Assembly: GCF_018446385.1 (NCBI RefSeq)
Contig: NC_055991.1
Location: 103,647,712-103,711,711 of the forward strand
Reading direction: 5' to 3'
Source: Zingiber officinale
Taxonomy: Eukaryota; Streptophyta; Magnoliopsida; Zingiberales; Zingiberaceae
DNA: 64,000 nucleotides
Shown: positions 51,590 through 61,655 of the stretch, piece by piece
How the letters are laid out: every line of letters starts with the position of its first letter
How positions within the stretch are numbered: the stretch's first letter is position 1
Notes under the pieces: model-generated
Database searches by the model: none
Seen by the model: the letters and a program-made list of their open reading frames with translations, nothing else
What the model was told of the DNA's origin: nothing
Translations under genes and position numbers: made by a program

Positions 51590-52465
51590 TTGATCAAACT
51601 CCACGAGGAGCTGATGGAGCTCGAGGATCAAGTAAAAATCGAATCCGAACTCGGGTTAGATCCAATCAAAAAGCCTACTGAATTAGGGGATGCGGTTAAG
51701 GTGAGTAATATTTACCTAAATACCCCTACTAATAGTAGTTTAAAGAATATACATGTTAATTTGGATATTTCTGAAAATATCTATGAAAATAATGTAGCTG
51801 GCAATACTTGCAAAAATACCTCTAGGATATTTTCTGATAAAATAAATCTAATTAATTTAGAAAATTCAAAAAATCTGAAAATAATTAATAACCCTAAAAA
51901 TTCAAATTTAAACCTAAACAAATCTGAAAGTTCAAATAATAATGATGATAAAGTCAATATTAATCTAGACATAATTAATACATTGTTTAATAATCTAGAC
52001 AATATCAATCTGGAAAATCCTATCCAAACCCAAGATAATTTAATTAACAAAAAATTAAATTTTAAATATAAGACTTATTTAATAAATTCCACTAATTATA
52101 TCAACTTAAAAGGTAAAGAAAATATAAGGATAAAATCAAACACTCTGATAAAATCAAAAATAAATTTAACAAACTTAAAATTAAATGATAAAGATAACAT
52201 ATTAAACAAAGATAATTTAGAAAATTCAAAATTAATAGTTAATAAAAGGTTAAACGATAAACCTTTAAAGAAATATAATTTAAACAATTTGATTAATTCA
52301 AACTCTAAAATCAATAAAAACTCAATTATTAATGATAATCTATTAAATAAAGACAATTCAATTAACTTAATAAAATTAAAATTGAAAGAAAATTCAAATA
52401 TTAAATACACTCTCTTAAAGAAGGATAATTTAACCAATTTAATTAATTCAAAATTAAAAACTTAA
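51590..52465 (+). CDS. Asn/Lys/Leu-rich open frame of the AT-rich element
   Basis: A 291-codon frame. It stays open upstream to about 51490, where EKYKDAHELWTQLIKLHEEL resembles the AKELWDNLAKYHEE stretch of Gag. After about 50 residues it becomes low complexity: repeated [ND]NL[IL]N, KxNLxN and LKLN words for over 200 residues. The DNA is so A/T-rich that TAA codons should be frequent, yet none occurs in frame. It may be a Gag whose C-terminal part expanded by repeat slippage. No function is known. It is not a host gene. Confidence 0.45.
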   Translation: MIKLHEELMELEDQVKIESELGLDPIKKPTELGDAVKVSNIYLNTPTNSSLKNIHVNLDISENIYENNVAGNTCKNTSRIFSDKINLINLENSKNLKIINNPKNSNLNLNKSESSNNNDDKVNINLDIINTLFNNLDNINLENPIQTQDNLINKKLNFKYKTYLINSTNYINLKGKENIRIKSNTLIKSKINLTNLKLNDKDNILNKDNLENSKLIVNKRLNDKPLKKYNLNNLINSNSKINKNSIINDNLLNKDNSINLIKLKLKENSNIKYTLLKKDNLTNLINSKLKT

Positions 52466-53039
52466 ATCTAAATTATAAATTAAACATTAAGACTAAATTG
52501 TATAAAAAAATCGTAAAAGAAAAATCAATAATTTAGGGGAGGCTCCAGAATAGCTAGCACCTCCAAAAATAATTTACCCGATAGGGTAACCGAAACCAAT
52601 CTACCCGGCAGGGTAATTAGGACTAGAGTAAAAGGACAAGGTTTAATTTGACCTATGATACTGGTGAAGTTTTGGATGATAGTACGTTAGGGAAGCCTAG
52701 TCTATGCATGTCAAGGAAGATATGACTTCGACCTGGTGCATTTGGCAAAGTGAAACTAGCCGAAGCTACCCCTTACGGATCCTAACTAGTTAGACCAAGG
52801 TTTTGTATTAAGTTCCGTGGATAGAACTATTCAGAAAACCTCGAAGGCTTGGTTACTCTAATGATGTCAAGGTGACCTACCATAGCCCAGAAGTTTATCC
52901 GAAAAATACCTATTTGTTGAACCTAAAGCTAAACCTGAATCTAATACAAAGTTAAACTAAACCCTATAATTGAATCTATCTCATCTCACAAAATTATAGG
53001 ATTCCCTGATTGATAATTTAGATCGGGTGAGATGAATAA
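52466..53039. other. non-coding spacer in the AT-rich element
   Basis: The middle (52535-52960) has normal composition and phrases such as CCCGATAGGGTAACC and CCCGGCAGGGTAA (a repeated GG-flanked motif). It has no open frame. The ends are A/T only. Confidence 0.5.
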
Positions 53040-55080
53040 GGAAATAAAATAATTTTTTTTATAAAATTAATTAAATTAAAAATTAAATTAAATTTAGAAT
53101 TAATTTAAATTTCAAATTAAATTAACTAAATTAAATTAAAATATGAATTGAATTAAATTGCCGTTTAAATTAAACTAAAATTTGAATTAAATTAATTAAA
53201 TTTTTGATTAATTTCAAAAAAAATTAAATTAAATAAAAATTAAAAAAAAATAACTTAAAATTATTTTAGAAATATTTCTAACAAAATTATTTTAGAAATC
53301 CTTCTAACTAAAAATTATTTTTCAAATCTTTTTAACTTAAAATTATTTTAAAAAAATTTTAACTTAAAATTATCTTAAAAATATTTGTAACCTAAAACTT
53401 CATTAAAAAACTATTTTAAAAATTCTTTAAAAACTATTTTAAAAATACTTTAAAAACTATTTTAAAAATTCTTCAAAAACTATTTTAAAAATTCTTTAAA
53501 AAATTACTTTAAAAATTATTTAAAAAATTCTTTAAAAAAAATATTTTAAAAATTCATTCAAAAATTACCTTAAAAATAATTCTAAATATTCTTTAAAAAA
53601 TTATTTTAAAAATTCTTTAAAAAATTATTTTAAAAATTTCTTTAAAAATTATTTTAAAATTTCTTCAAAAAACTATTTTAAAAATTCTTTAAAAATTATT
53701 TTAAAAATTACTTAAAAAATTATTAAAAAAAATTATTTTAAAAATTCTTTTTTAAAAATCATTTTAAAAATCCTTTTAAAAATTATTTTAAAAATCCTTT
53801 TAAAAATCATTTTAAAAATTATTTTAAAATTTATTGTAAAAACATTTAAAAATTATTTTAAAAATTCTTTCAAAAAATTATTTAAAACTTTTCAATATAA
53901 TTTTAGAAATTCTTTTAAAATATATTTTAAAAACTTTTAAAAACCATTTTAAATTTTTTTTTAAAATTTATTTTTAACTTTAAAAAATCATTTTAAAAAT
54001 TCTTTTAAAATTTATTTTAAAAACTTTTAAAAAAATTCTTTTAAAATTTTTTTTTAATCATTTTAAAAGTTCTTTTAAAAATTATTTTAAAAAAAATTAA
54101 AAATCATTTAAAAAATTCTTTCAACTTTTAAAAATCATTTTAAAATATTTAAATTATTTTAAAAATTCATTTAAAATTTATTTTAAAAAAACATATAAAA
54201 ATAATTTTAAAAATTCTTTTAAAATTTTTTTAAAAAAAAATTTGAAAAAAAATATTTTAAATCCTTTTAAAAATTATTTTAAAAATCCTTTCAAAAATTC
54301 TTTTAAAATTTATTTTAAAAACTTTAAAAAATCATTTTAAATATTCTTTTAAAAATTCTTTTAAACTTTTAAAAATCATTTTTAAAATTCTTTTAAAATT
54401 TATTTTAAAAAGTTTTAAAAATCATTTAAAAAAATTCTTTTAAAAAATTATATTTAAAATTTCTTTTAAAATTTGTTTTAAAAATTATTTTAAAATTATT
54501 TTAAAATTTATTTTAAAAATCATTTAAAAATTTTTTTAAAAAATTTATTTTAAACTTTTAAAAATCATTTTAAAAATTCTTTTAAAAATTATTTTAAACT
54601 TTAAAAAATCATTTTAAAAGTTCTTCTAAAATTTATTTAAAAAAAACTTTTAAAAATTCTTTTAAAAATTCTTTTTTTTTTAAAAAATAAAAATCATTTT
54701 AAAAATTCTTTAAAAATTCTTTTAACTTTTAAAAATTATTTAAATCATTTTAAAAATTCTTTTAAAATTTATTTGTAAAAAAACTTTTAAAAATCATTTT
54801 GAAAATTACTTTTAAAAAATCCTTTTAAAAAAATATTTTAAATTCTCTTAAAAATTATTTTAAAAATCCTTTAAAAAAACTATTTTAAAAATCGTCTTAA
54901 AAACTATTTTAAAAATTATTTTTAAAAAATCCTTTTAAAAAATATTTTAAATTCTCACAAAAATTATTTTAAAAATCCTTTAAAAAATCTATTTTAAAAA
55001 TCGTTTTAAAAACTATTTTAAAAATTATGTAAAAAAAACATTAAATCATTTTGAAAAATTCTTTTTAGTATTATTTTTCC
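53040..55080. repeat. AT-only minisatellite (TTTTAAAAATTCTTT-type), about 2 kb
   Basis: Runs of TTTTAAAAA alternate with ATTATTTT, ATTCTTT or ACTATTTT for roughly 2 kb, units of about 11-16 bp with no fixed period. On the + strand G is almost absent while C recurs in each TTCTTT unit. Every unit has the TTTTAAAA self-complementary core. Confidence 0.9.
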
Positions 55081-57226
55081 CTCTAATAAAATTTTGTTAA
55101 CTTAAAAAAAATAATAATAATAAATTATATTTTAGATTATTTTCACTTAAAAAATTATTATTAAGACTTTAAACTTATTTTTAATCTTAAACAATAATTT
55201 AACCTTAAAATTCTTTTTAAACTTATTTTAACTTAATTGAAAATTAAAATTTAATATTGAAATTACAATTAAAATTAAAAATTTTAACTTAAACTTAAAA
55301 TTAAACTTACACTTAAATTAACCACTAATATTAATTTAAATCTAAATTCAAAACTGAATCAAACATATGTTAATTGCCATGAAACATATTATAAAAATCA
55401 ATTTAAATTTCTTTTAAATACTGTTTTAGAAATCCCATTAGAAATCTCTTTAAAAAAATAATAATAAATAATAATAATAATAAATAATAATAATAATAAT
55501 AGTAATAATAATAAATCTTTTAAATTCATCTAAAACTTAAACACCTATCTTAAAAACTTAAATTCCATTAACTTAAACTGTAAATCTAATTATGTATAAC
55601 TTAATTGTTTAAGTCTAACTTTAGTTGAGAACTAAAATTGACTTGAATTAAACCTTACTTAACTGTGTTTAATAACTTTAACTTCATGCTAACTTAAAAC
55701 TAAATTAATCCTACTTAAAAGGAAGTAAAAAATAATAATAATAATAATTATAACTAACACTTTCATTGACCAACTCAATCAATTAATACTAAATTTAAAT
55801 TATTTCACTAAATATTAAATTATTAAATCAAGTAAAAACTAATCAATAAATTATTGATAATGGTTAACTATTATTGAATTAATAAAATCTTATCTTATTT
55901 AACCTTAAACTAAAGTTAAGCACCTGAATCTAAAATTAATTATTAATTAATCAAACTCAAACAAACAATTATACCAAGGATACAGAGATAATTATGTGTT
56001 ACTAAATCCCCTAGAACACTTAGGTAAAAAAATGTGTTAGGGCTTTAAAATTTAACACACTCAAACCTTAGCATTATATTAAGAGGATAATAAAATAAGG
56101 AAGATTAATAAATTAAGGGAGAGTAATAAATTAAAGGAGTATCAAATTCAGGGGGAAGTTTATTTTTTTATCTCCAAGTGTTATTTTTTTTCTCCTTAAA
56201 ATATCTTTAGAAAATTCTACCTCAATTTATTTCTTTTAAAAAAATTACTCTGAAAATCTTATATTAAATATTCCTAGCAAATATTTTCAAAATATTTATT
56301 TAAATGTCAGGTTTAGGGGAGGATTAAATCAACCTATTTTCATACTTAGTACCAAAATTATTTTCTCCGCTTTAAAAGTAATGACTCCTCTTAAACACTT
56401 TTTTAAATATGATCCTTGGAAATCTAATAAAATCTATTTTTGAAAACTAGCTTTTATAAAACTAAGCTTTTAAATTGGATTTTATAAACTAGGATTTTAA
56501 AAATTGAATCTACTTAGTTTTAATTAGTTTTGAAAAGTATTTTTTTCAAACTTAGTTTTGAAATTCTGATTTTGAAAACTCATGTGTGAAAAGTGTTTCA
56601 AAATTGAAACTTATTTTAAAAATTTAAACCTTGATTTTGAAATTTTGATTTTGAAAACTCAGGTTTGAAAAGCATCTCAAAGTTGAAACTTATTTTAAAA
56701 AAATTTTACACCTTGATCTTGAAACCTTGGTTTTGAAAACTCATGTTTGTAAAGTGTTCCAAGTTGAAACTTATTTTGAAAATTTAATTTCTTGAAATTT
56801 GGAACTTAAACACTTATGTTTGAAAATTAGACTATCTAAACTTAACTTCCCTAAACTTATACTTGAAAATTAGCTTTTAAAATATACTAAAATACTAAGT
56901 TATGTTGCTAAATTAGTTATTTTTTCAAAAACTTAATTATTTTACAAAAATTAAGAAAAGCTAAATTAATGTGTGTTAAAAGTTTAAACTCCCCCGAGTT
57001 ACCTTGACATCATTTCTTACAACTTTTACTCTGTTTGAATTCTGTATTGGTTACTTGACTTATGTCCTTATTTGATGAATGCCAAAGGGGGAGGGATAGG
57101 TAGTTAAATTAGAGCAAACAAAATGTCAAACTTAAAAACTAACTTAAACCTCAAAAATCATGCTTGGTTTTTGCATATATTTTCACTAACTTAACCAGGT
57201 TGTCATTCCATCAAAAAGGGGGAGAT
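55081..57226. other. AT-rich 3' internal region of the AT-rich element
   Basis: No domain recognised. It includes AAT/ATT triplet runs (about 55455-55520 and 55730-55750). At 56450-56800 are repeated phrases of the type TTTTGAAA.CT.ATGTTTGAAAA. It ends at the polypurine tract. Confidence 0.6.
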
Positions 57227-58321
57227 TATTGGTGCGGTTAGCACTAACAGTCTAACTCAGGTTTTGATGAATGACAAATTGGGTTAAGTTAGGTTTGTCG
57301 TTATCTAACACTCTGACCGAGTGTGCAGGCGAAGTCCAGACAGGTCGACGGGTTGACCGGATGTTTGGCACGAAGTCCAAGCGGGTCGACGGGCTAACCG
57401 GACGCTTGGCACGAAGTCTAAATGGGTCGACGGGCTGACCGGACATTTGGCACGAAGTCCAAGTGGGTCGACAGGCTGACCGGACGCTTGGCACGAAGTC
57501 CAGCTAGGTCAACGGGCTGATCGGATAGCTGGCGAGAAGTCCAGTTCAAAGGCTGACCGGACGTCTGGCAGGTAAGTAAAGGTAAGTCACTGGAGGGGAG
57601 TGACTGTGAGGACGCGTTCCCAGGAAGGGAACATTAGGTGTCGATCCGGCTTAGATCCATTTCGAATATCTAAGTCGAGATCGTGACTAGATTCCGGTCT
57701 CGGAAAGACGGAATCTAAGTCATACTCTTTATGTTGAACTTATAAACTGTGCTAACACTTTGTTTTGTAGGAAATTCATTATATTTGCCTCGGACTAACC
57801 TTGTCTTGCAGGAGGACTTTTTCTGGAGAAAGGTGGTCCGGGCGCCTGGAGGCAAATGTTATCCAGGACGCAGCGTTGACACGTGGAGCTCACTGGTTGG
57901 GACTACCACGTCACACCAGGGTGCCCGGAAGGGATCCGGGGCGCCCCGAGCCTCCTATATAAGGAGGGTCAAAGGCGGAACTCAATACAACGACTCTAAA
58001 TTGATGATCTGCTCTCCTGTGCTCCTGCGATGCTGCAATCTCCGACAAGTTCTTTTTTACTATCTCATTTCTGTTTATTGTCGATTTTTATTTTAATATA
58101 TAATTCCTGTTCTGCATTTGTAAACACCCTTTTCGAATTATTAGTATTTTCCCATCGAAAGCACCCTTGTGTGCGAGCCTTGGAGTAGGAGTCGGCAAAG
58201 GCTCCGAACCAAGTAAATCCTTATGTTCTCTTTGGCTTATTCTTTCTTTTCTGCTACGTTTACCCGACAAATTTTCATAATCGATATTCATCCCCCTCTA
58301 TCGAGCGATCACGGTCCAACA
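57227..58321 (+). repeat. 3' LTR of the AT-rich element
   Basis: TATTGGTGCGGTTAGCAC to GATCACGGTCCAACA. It has the same 41-bp hairpin units (57328-57570), palindromes (57838-57950) and TATATAA (57956-57962) as the 5' copy, with visible point differences. Confidence 0.87.
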
Positions 58322-58405
58322 TAATACTTGCACCGGGTATCATCTTGATCTTGATGCTTCAGTCAGCGGTCAGTCCTTCTGAGGCGGTCTGGCTCTAATA
58401 CCACT

Positions 58406-59280
58406 TGTTGGTGCAGCGAGACTGGCATGAGGGGAGGGGTGAATTGCCTACAAAAAGAAACTACCCTCCTCATTTTTTCAACTCTAAAATAGTAACAATA
58501 ATAAAATAAAATAACAGAAAATAAGAGACAATAAATTTAACTTAGTTACAACCTAGGTGGTTGTTAATCCAAGGCAGTTGAAAAGCTCCACTAAAAATGT
58601 CTCCTTCACTTTAGGAGGACAAGCATTTTACACACTAAGAAAGCTCTAAGAGTTACTAGGAATTGAATATTGAGTTGAATTCATAATTTCCTAGTTCCAG
58701 GGGCTTTTATATAGCTCCTGTAAATCCTATCTCGAGTCTTGAGGGTGCCTCCAGCCGAGGCATCGAATAAAACTTTATCCAACTACGAAACAGTCAAGTA
58801 GACTGGGTCGAGGGTGCCCTGGACAATGTGGAGGGCGCCCTCAAGGCAATGAGGGCACCCTCATGCCAATGGGCAGCCGAGGAGACTCCAACACTTCCTT
58901 CAACTTGCTTTTCTAGCTCCTTTTGACTTCTTTTCTTCTTCCGAAGTCCCGAGAGCTTGGGTGATTGCGGCCAACTGAAATAGAGCTCACATGAACCCAA
59001 TTTCCGGTCTTCTCCTCAAGCAAGCTTCCGCCCCGGCTTCTCGTCCCTCGAACGTCGTGCACGTTCTTCTCATCCACCGGTGTACTCTTCCGCAACTCTT
59101 TCATCCTTCAAACGCACCGAGCCCGTCGGCTCCCTTCTCGTGTCGTCCTTCTCGCTAGTTGCATCTTCCGCTCGACTTTCTGTGCTCCTAAGCTCTTGCA
59201 CACTTAGACACAGAGATCAAAATCAAACAGGACCTAACCTAACTTGGTTGATCACATCAAAATAACCATGGGGACCAACA
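58406..59280 (-). repeat. 5' LTR of the nested SIRE-like gag-only element
   Basis: 875 bp. Shorter than the 3' copy mainly because part of the GAGGGTGCCCTC palindrome array is deleted. TATA complement CTTTTATATA at 58704-58713. Confidence 0.85.
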
Positions 59281-59336
59281 AGAAGGTGCTATCCGATTTT
59301 CATCGGACAACCTTATCCTCAGGGCGTGACACTTAA

Positions 59337-59486
59337 CATGTGATGCTTTAGCTAAAGATTTTGAGTAATAATTATAACTAGTGGTTATAGGATATATGTC
59401 TCCTCGCAAGGAGCGGTGAATCCTTTGTGGGGTATCCAAATATCTTCGATCACTTCAACTTATACCCAATCATCTCGGGCGTACAC
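59337..59486. mobile_element. outer copia LTR, piece 3
   Basis: After the duplicated CTTAA the outer Tork-type LTR resumes: GAGTAATAATTATAACTAG, GGATATATGTCTCCTCGCAAG, GAGCGGTGAATCCTTTGTGG. It is cut at 59487 by the next LTR. Confidence 0.6.
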
Positions 59487-61655
59487 TGTTAGATCAAAGG
59501 GGTGCGATAGGGTAGGGCGGGTGAATATCGCGCTTTTAAAACTTTTCTTTTACTCTTTAAAAATAAAGTCGTGTAGTGGAAAAATAAAGAACAGTTCGAT
59601 TATTTGGTTTGAAACCTAGGTTGACTTCTACTCCAAGGCTCGCGATCCTTGACCGCACCGATGGGCAATCCACTAATACTCTTCTTTCCAAAAATCTTGG
59701 AAAGAAGTAGTGCGTACAATATGTAAGACAGTAACACCCTACTATCTTGTAAGAGTTTAAGGACAATGCAAGTATAAATAAATGTACCGACAATAATAAA
59801 AGATGAAGCTTGGTCGGTACTTCTGGATGGAGCAACTTGTGAGTTGTAGAGCAGTAGCACGATCAGCAGAAGCTTGCACATTGATTAATTTCGAACCAAA
59901 ACCTTCCATAGCCTCAGATCTCGAACTCTCTTTTATAAGAATCATTGATGTTCGGTTAACCAATCCCTGGGTTCGGTCCACCGAACCATCTCCCTTCTTT
60001 CCTGGCTGAGATTCGATGCTGATTCGATCTTCTGCAATTAATGAACATTAAGGGTTCGGTCAACCGATCCCTCTATTTGGTCAACCGAATAGGCTCCTTC
60101 CCTGTTCGTCGAGATTTGCCGAGATTCACATTTATTGTGCCTTTAATGATTGATCGTTCGGTCGATCGATCCTCTGGTTCGGTTAACCGAACAATGTAGT
60201 TTCCTTCTGCTTCTGATCGTTGCTAATTGAATTGAACTGTGCTGAGTCACCCTAGTTCAATCGACCGATCCCTATGTTCGGTGGATCGATCATGCCATAA
60301 CCTGCAAAATAGTGTTAGACAAAGTATCCCTACAATACAAAGGTTAACACAATAATATATAATGCATGAGTAATATTAGACAGTAGAACCTGTCTTGATC
60401 TTAACTTGGAAACCTTCCCGATTTCTTCAATTGGATCAACGACCTTAAGTTGTTCCCTTCAGGAACTCGACCTCTCTGTCGCTCCTCCAGTTGTTTACCT
60501 CAACCTACCTACCAAACATTGATCCTCCAGATCTTGTGTGGACTTTTCACTTAGCCTTGATCGGCTTGCCATGACTTTTCTTTTGACCTTCGGTCCTCCA
60601 GACCTCTCGATAATACTGCCAAGTGTCAGGCCCTCTTGACCAACTTGGACTTTCACCTGGGTTCCATGATTTGCTAAGACTTTTCCTGCCTAGCCTCCAG
60701 CTAAGTCTTTCCTGATTGAGAAAACATCTTGCACACTCAGTTAACTTTTTAGATCACAACAAAACTTAACTTGAACCTTTGACAACATCAAAAACAGGTT
60801 TTATTTTGGTGCAACTTGCACCAACACTCTCCCCCTTTATGCTGTTTGGCAACCAAGGTTTAAAGTTAAGTTAAAAAGTACAAAAATAAATAAGCAAGCA
60901 TTTTCACTCTCCCCCTAAGTTGAATAACTCCCCCTGAATTCATTATCTCTCCCCCTTTGACACACATCAAAATAGGGGAAGCTAATAAATAGAATTAAAG
61001 TAGAAGTTTGATAAAAATATTAGAGTGAAAAACTCTTTAAAAATTTGGCAAGTTATAGATTGTGAAAACAAGAATTTTGAACACTTTGTAAGATTTTAAA
61101 AGTTTAAGTTAAGGAATTGAAAAATATGTTGAAAGTAAAATTGTAAAAAAATGAAGCCAAATTTTTGAAAAAATTGTAAAGTAAAATATAGCAAGATTAT
61201 CGTTATTCTAAAGAAAACAATTTTAAACATTTGAGTGCAAAGTTTAAATTATTAAAATTTTAACAAAGTTAAAATATTGAAAATTTGATAAAGGAAAATT
61301 TTAATAAATATTTAGTTAGCTTAAAATTTTAGTAAGGATAAAATTTTTAAAAATTACTTAAGAAAATAAATTAGAAGAAATAAATCTTTTCTAAATTCAT
61401 AAGCTCCCCCTAAAATTGATAATTCCTAAAAGACCAAGCATGGTTTAAAAAACTAAACAAATGCCCTTATGATGAAATGTCCAACCTTAGTACAATGCTA
61501 ACTACCATAAGATAGTAGCTATTGACTCAAATTGGTCAATTTGAGCATTTGGTACTAACAAGATTGTTACTAGCCAGGAAACTCAAATTGATCAATGTTC
61601 ATTGTTTAAAGCAAAAATTTATAGCGATACACTGATATAAGCATCTGAAATCTTA
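59487..61655 (-). mobile_element. SIRE-like retrotransposon, 3' LTR and adjoining interior
   Basis: The LTR spans 59487-60826 (on the + strand TGTTAGATCAAAGG to TTGCACCAACA). The polypurine tract AAAGGGGGAGAG is the complement of the sequence right after it. The LTR has four paired GGTTCGGTCGACCGATCC-type palindromes (59948-60292) next to a minus-strand TATA box (complement of 59930-59938). 60827-61655 is non-coding interior with several CTCTCCCCCT repeats. The rest is replaced by the gypsy-type LTR from 61656. Confidence 0.75.

Larger units (their letters stand above)
49970..58321 (+). mobile_element. AT-rich gag-only LTR element, innermost of the nest
   Basis: LTRs 49970-51072 and 57227-58321 (about 1.1 kb). 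Flanks AAATA and TAATA match at 4 of 5 bases. The 3' LTR is preceded by the polypurine tract AAAAAGGGGGAGAT (57213-57226). No primer site is recognisable after the 5' LTR. The interior has a short Gag-like remnant, an Asn/Lys/Leu-rich open frame and 2 kb of almost pure A/T repeats. No pol domain was found. It sits in the gag start of the SIRE-like element. Confidence 0.85.
46579..59280 (-). mobile_element. gag-only LTR retrotransposon (SIRE-like) nested in the gypsy LTR
   Basis: LTRs 46579-47504 and 58406-59280. Flanks GGAAG (46574-46578) and AGAAG (59281-59285) are a 4-of-5 target duplication. The minus-strand primer site TGGTATTAGAG sits inside the right LTR, and the polypurine tract AAAAAGGGAGAGAT inside the left one. 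The own internal sequence is only about 2 kb and codes for Gag alone (58322-58405 plus 47505-49969). No pol domain was found. A foldback element (48557-49091) and the AT-rich element (49970-58321) were inserted later. Confidence 0.87.
43831..59331 (+). mobile_element. Ty3/gypsy (Tekay-like) solo LTR, split by a 12.7-kb insertion
   Basis: Starts TGTGAGATATGGG and ends GGGCGTGACA, with a perfect 5-bp duplication CTTAA (43826-43830 and 59332-59336). Joining 43831-46578 with 59281-59331 gives one LTR of about 2.8 kb, and the joint phrase CAGGGAAG/GTGCTATCCGATTTTCATCGG is typical of Tekay-type LTR ends. It has no internal region. Imperfect tandem phrases (CACTCATGGGCAGTGGTAGC and similar) at 45490-45800 and a long T-run at 46210-46229 are internal features. 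Confidence 0.75.

Noticed and set aside
52096-52437. Leu/Phe-rich minus-strand frame
   Set aside because: Complement of the Asn/Lys-rich frame; composition artefact.
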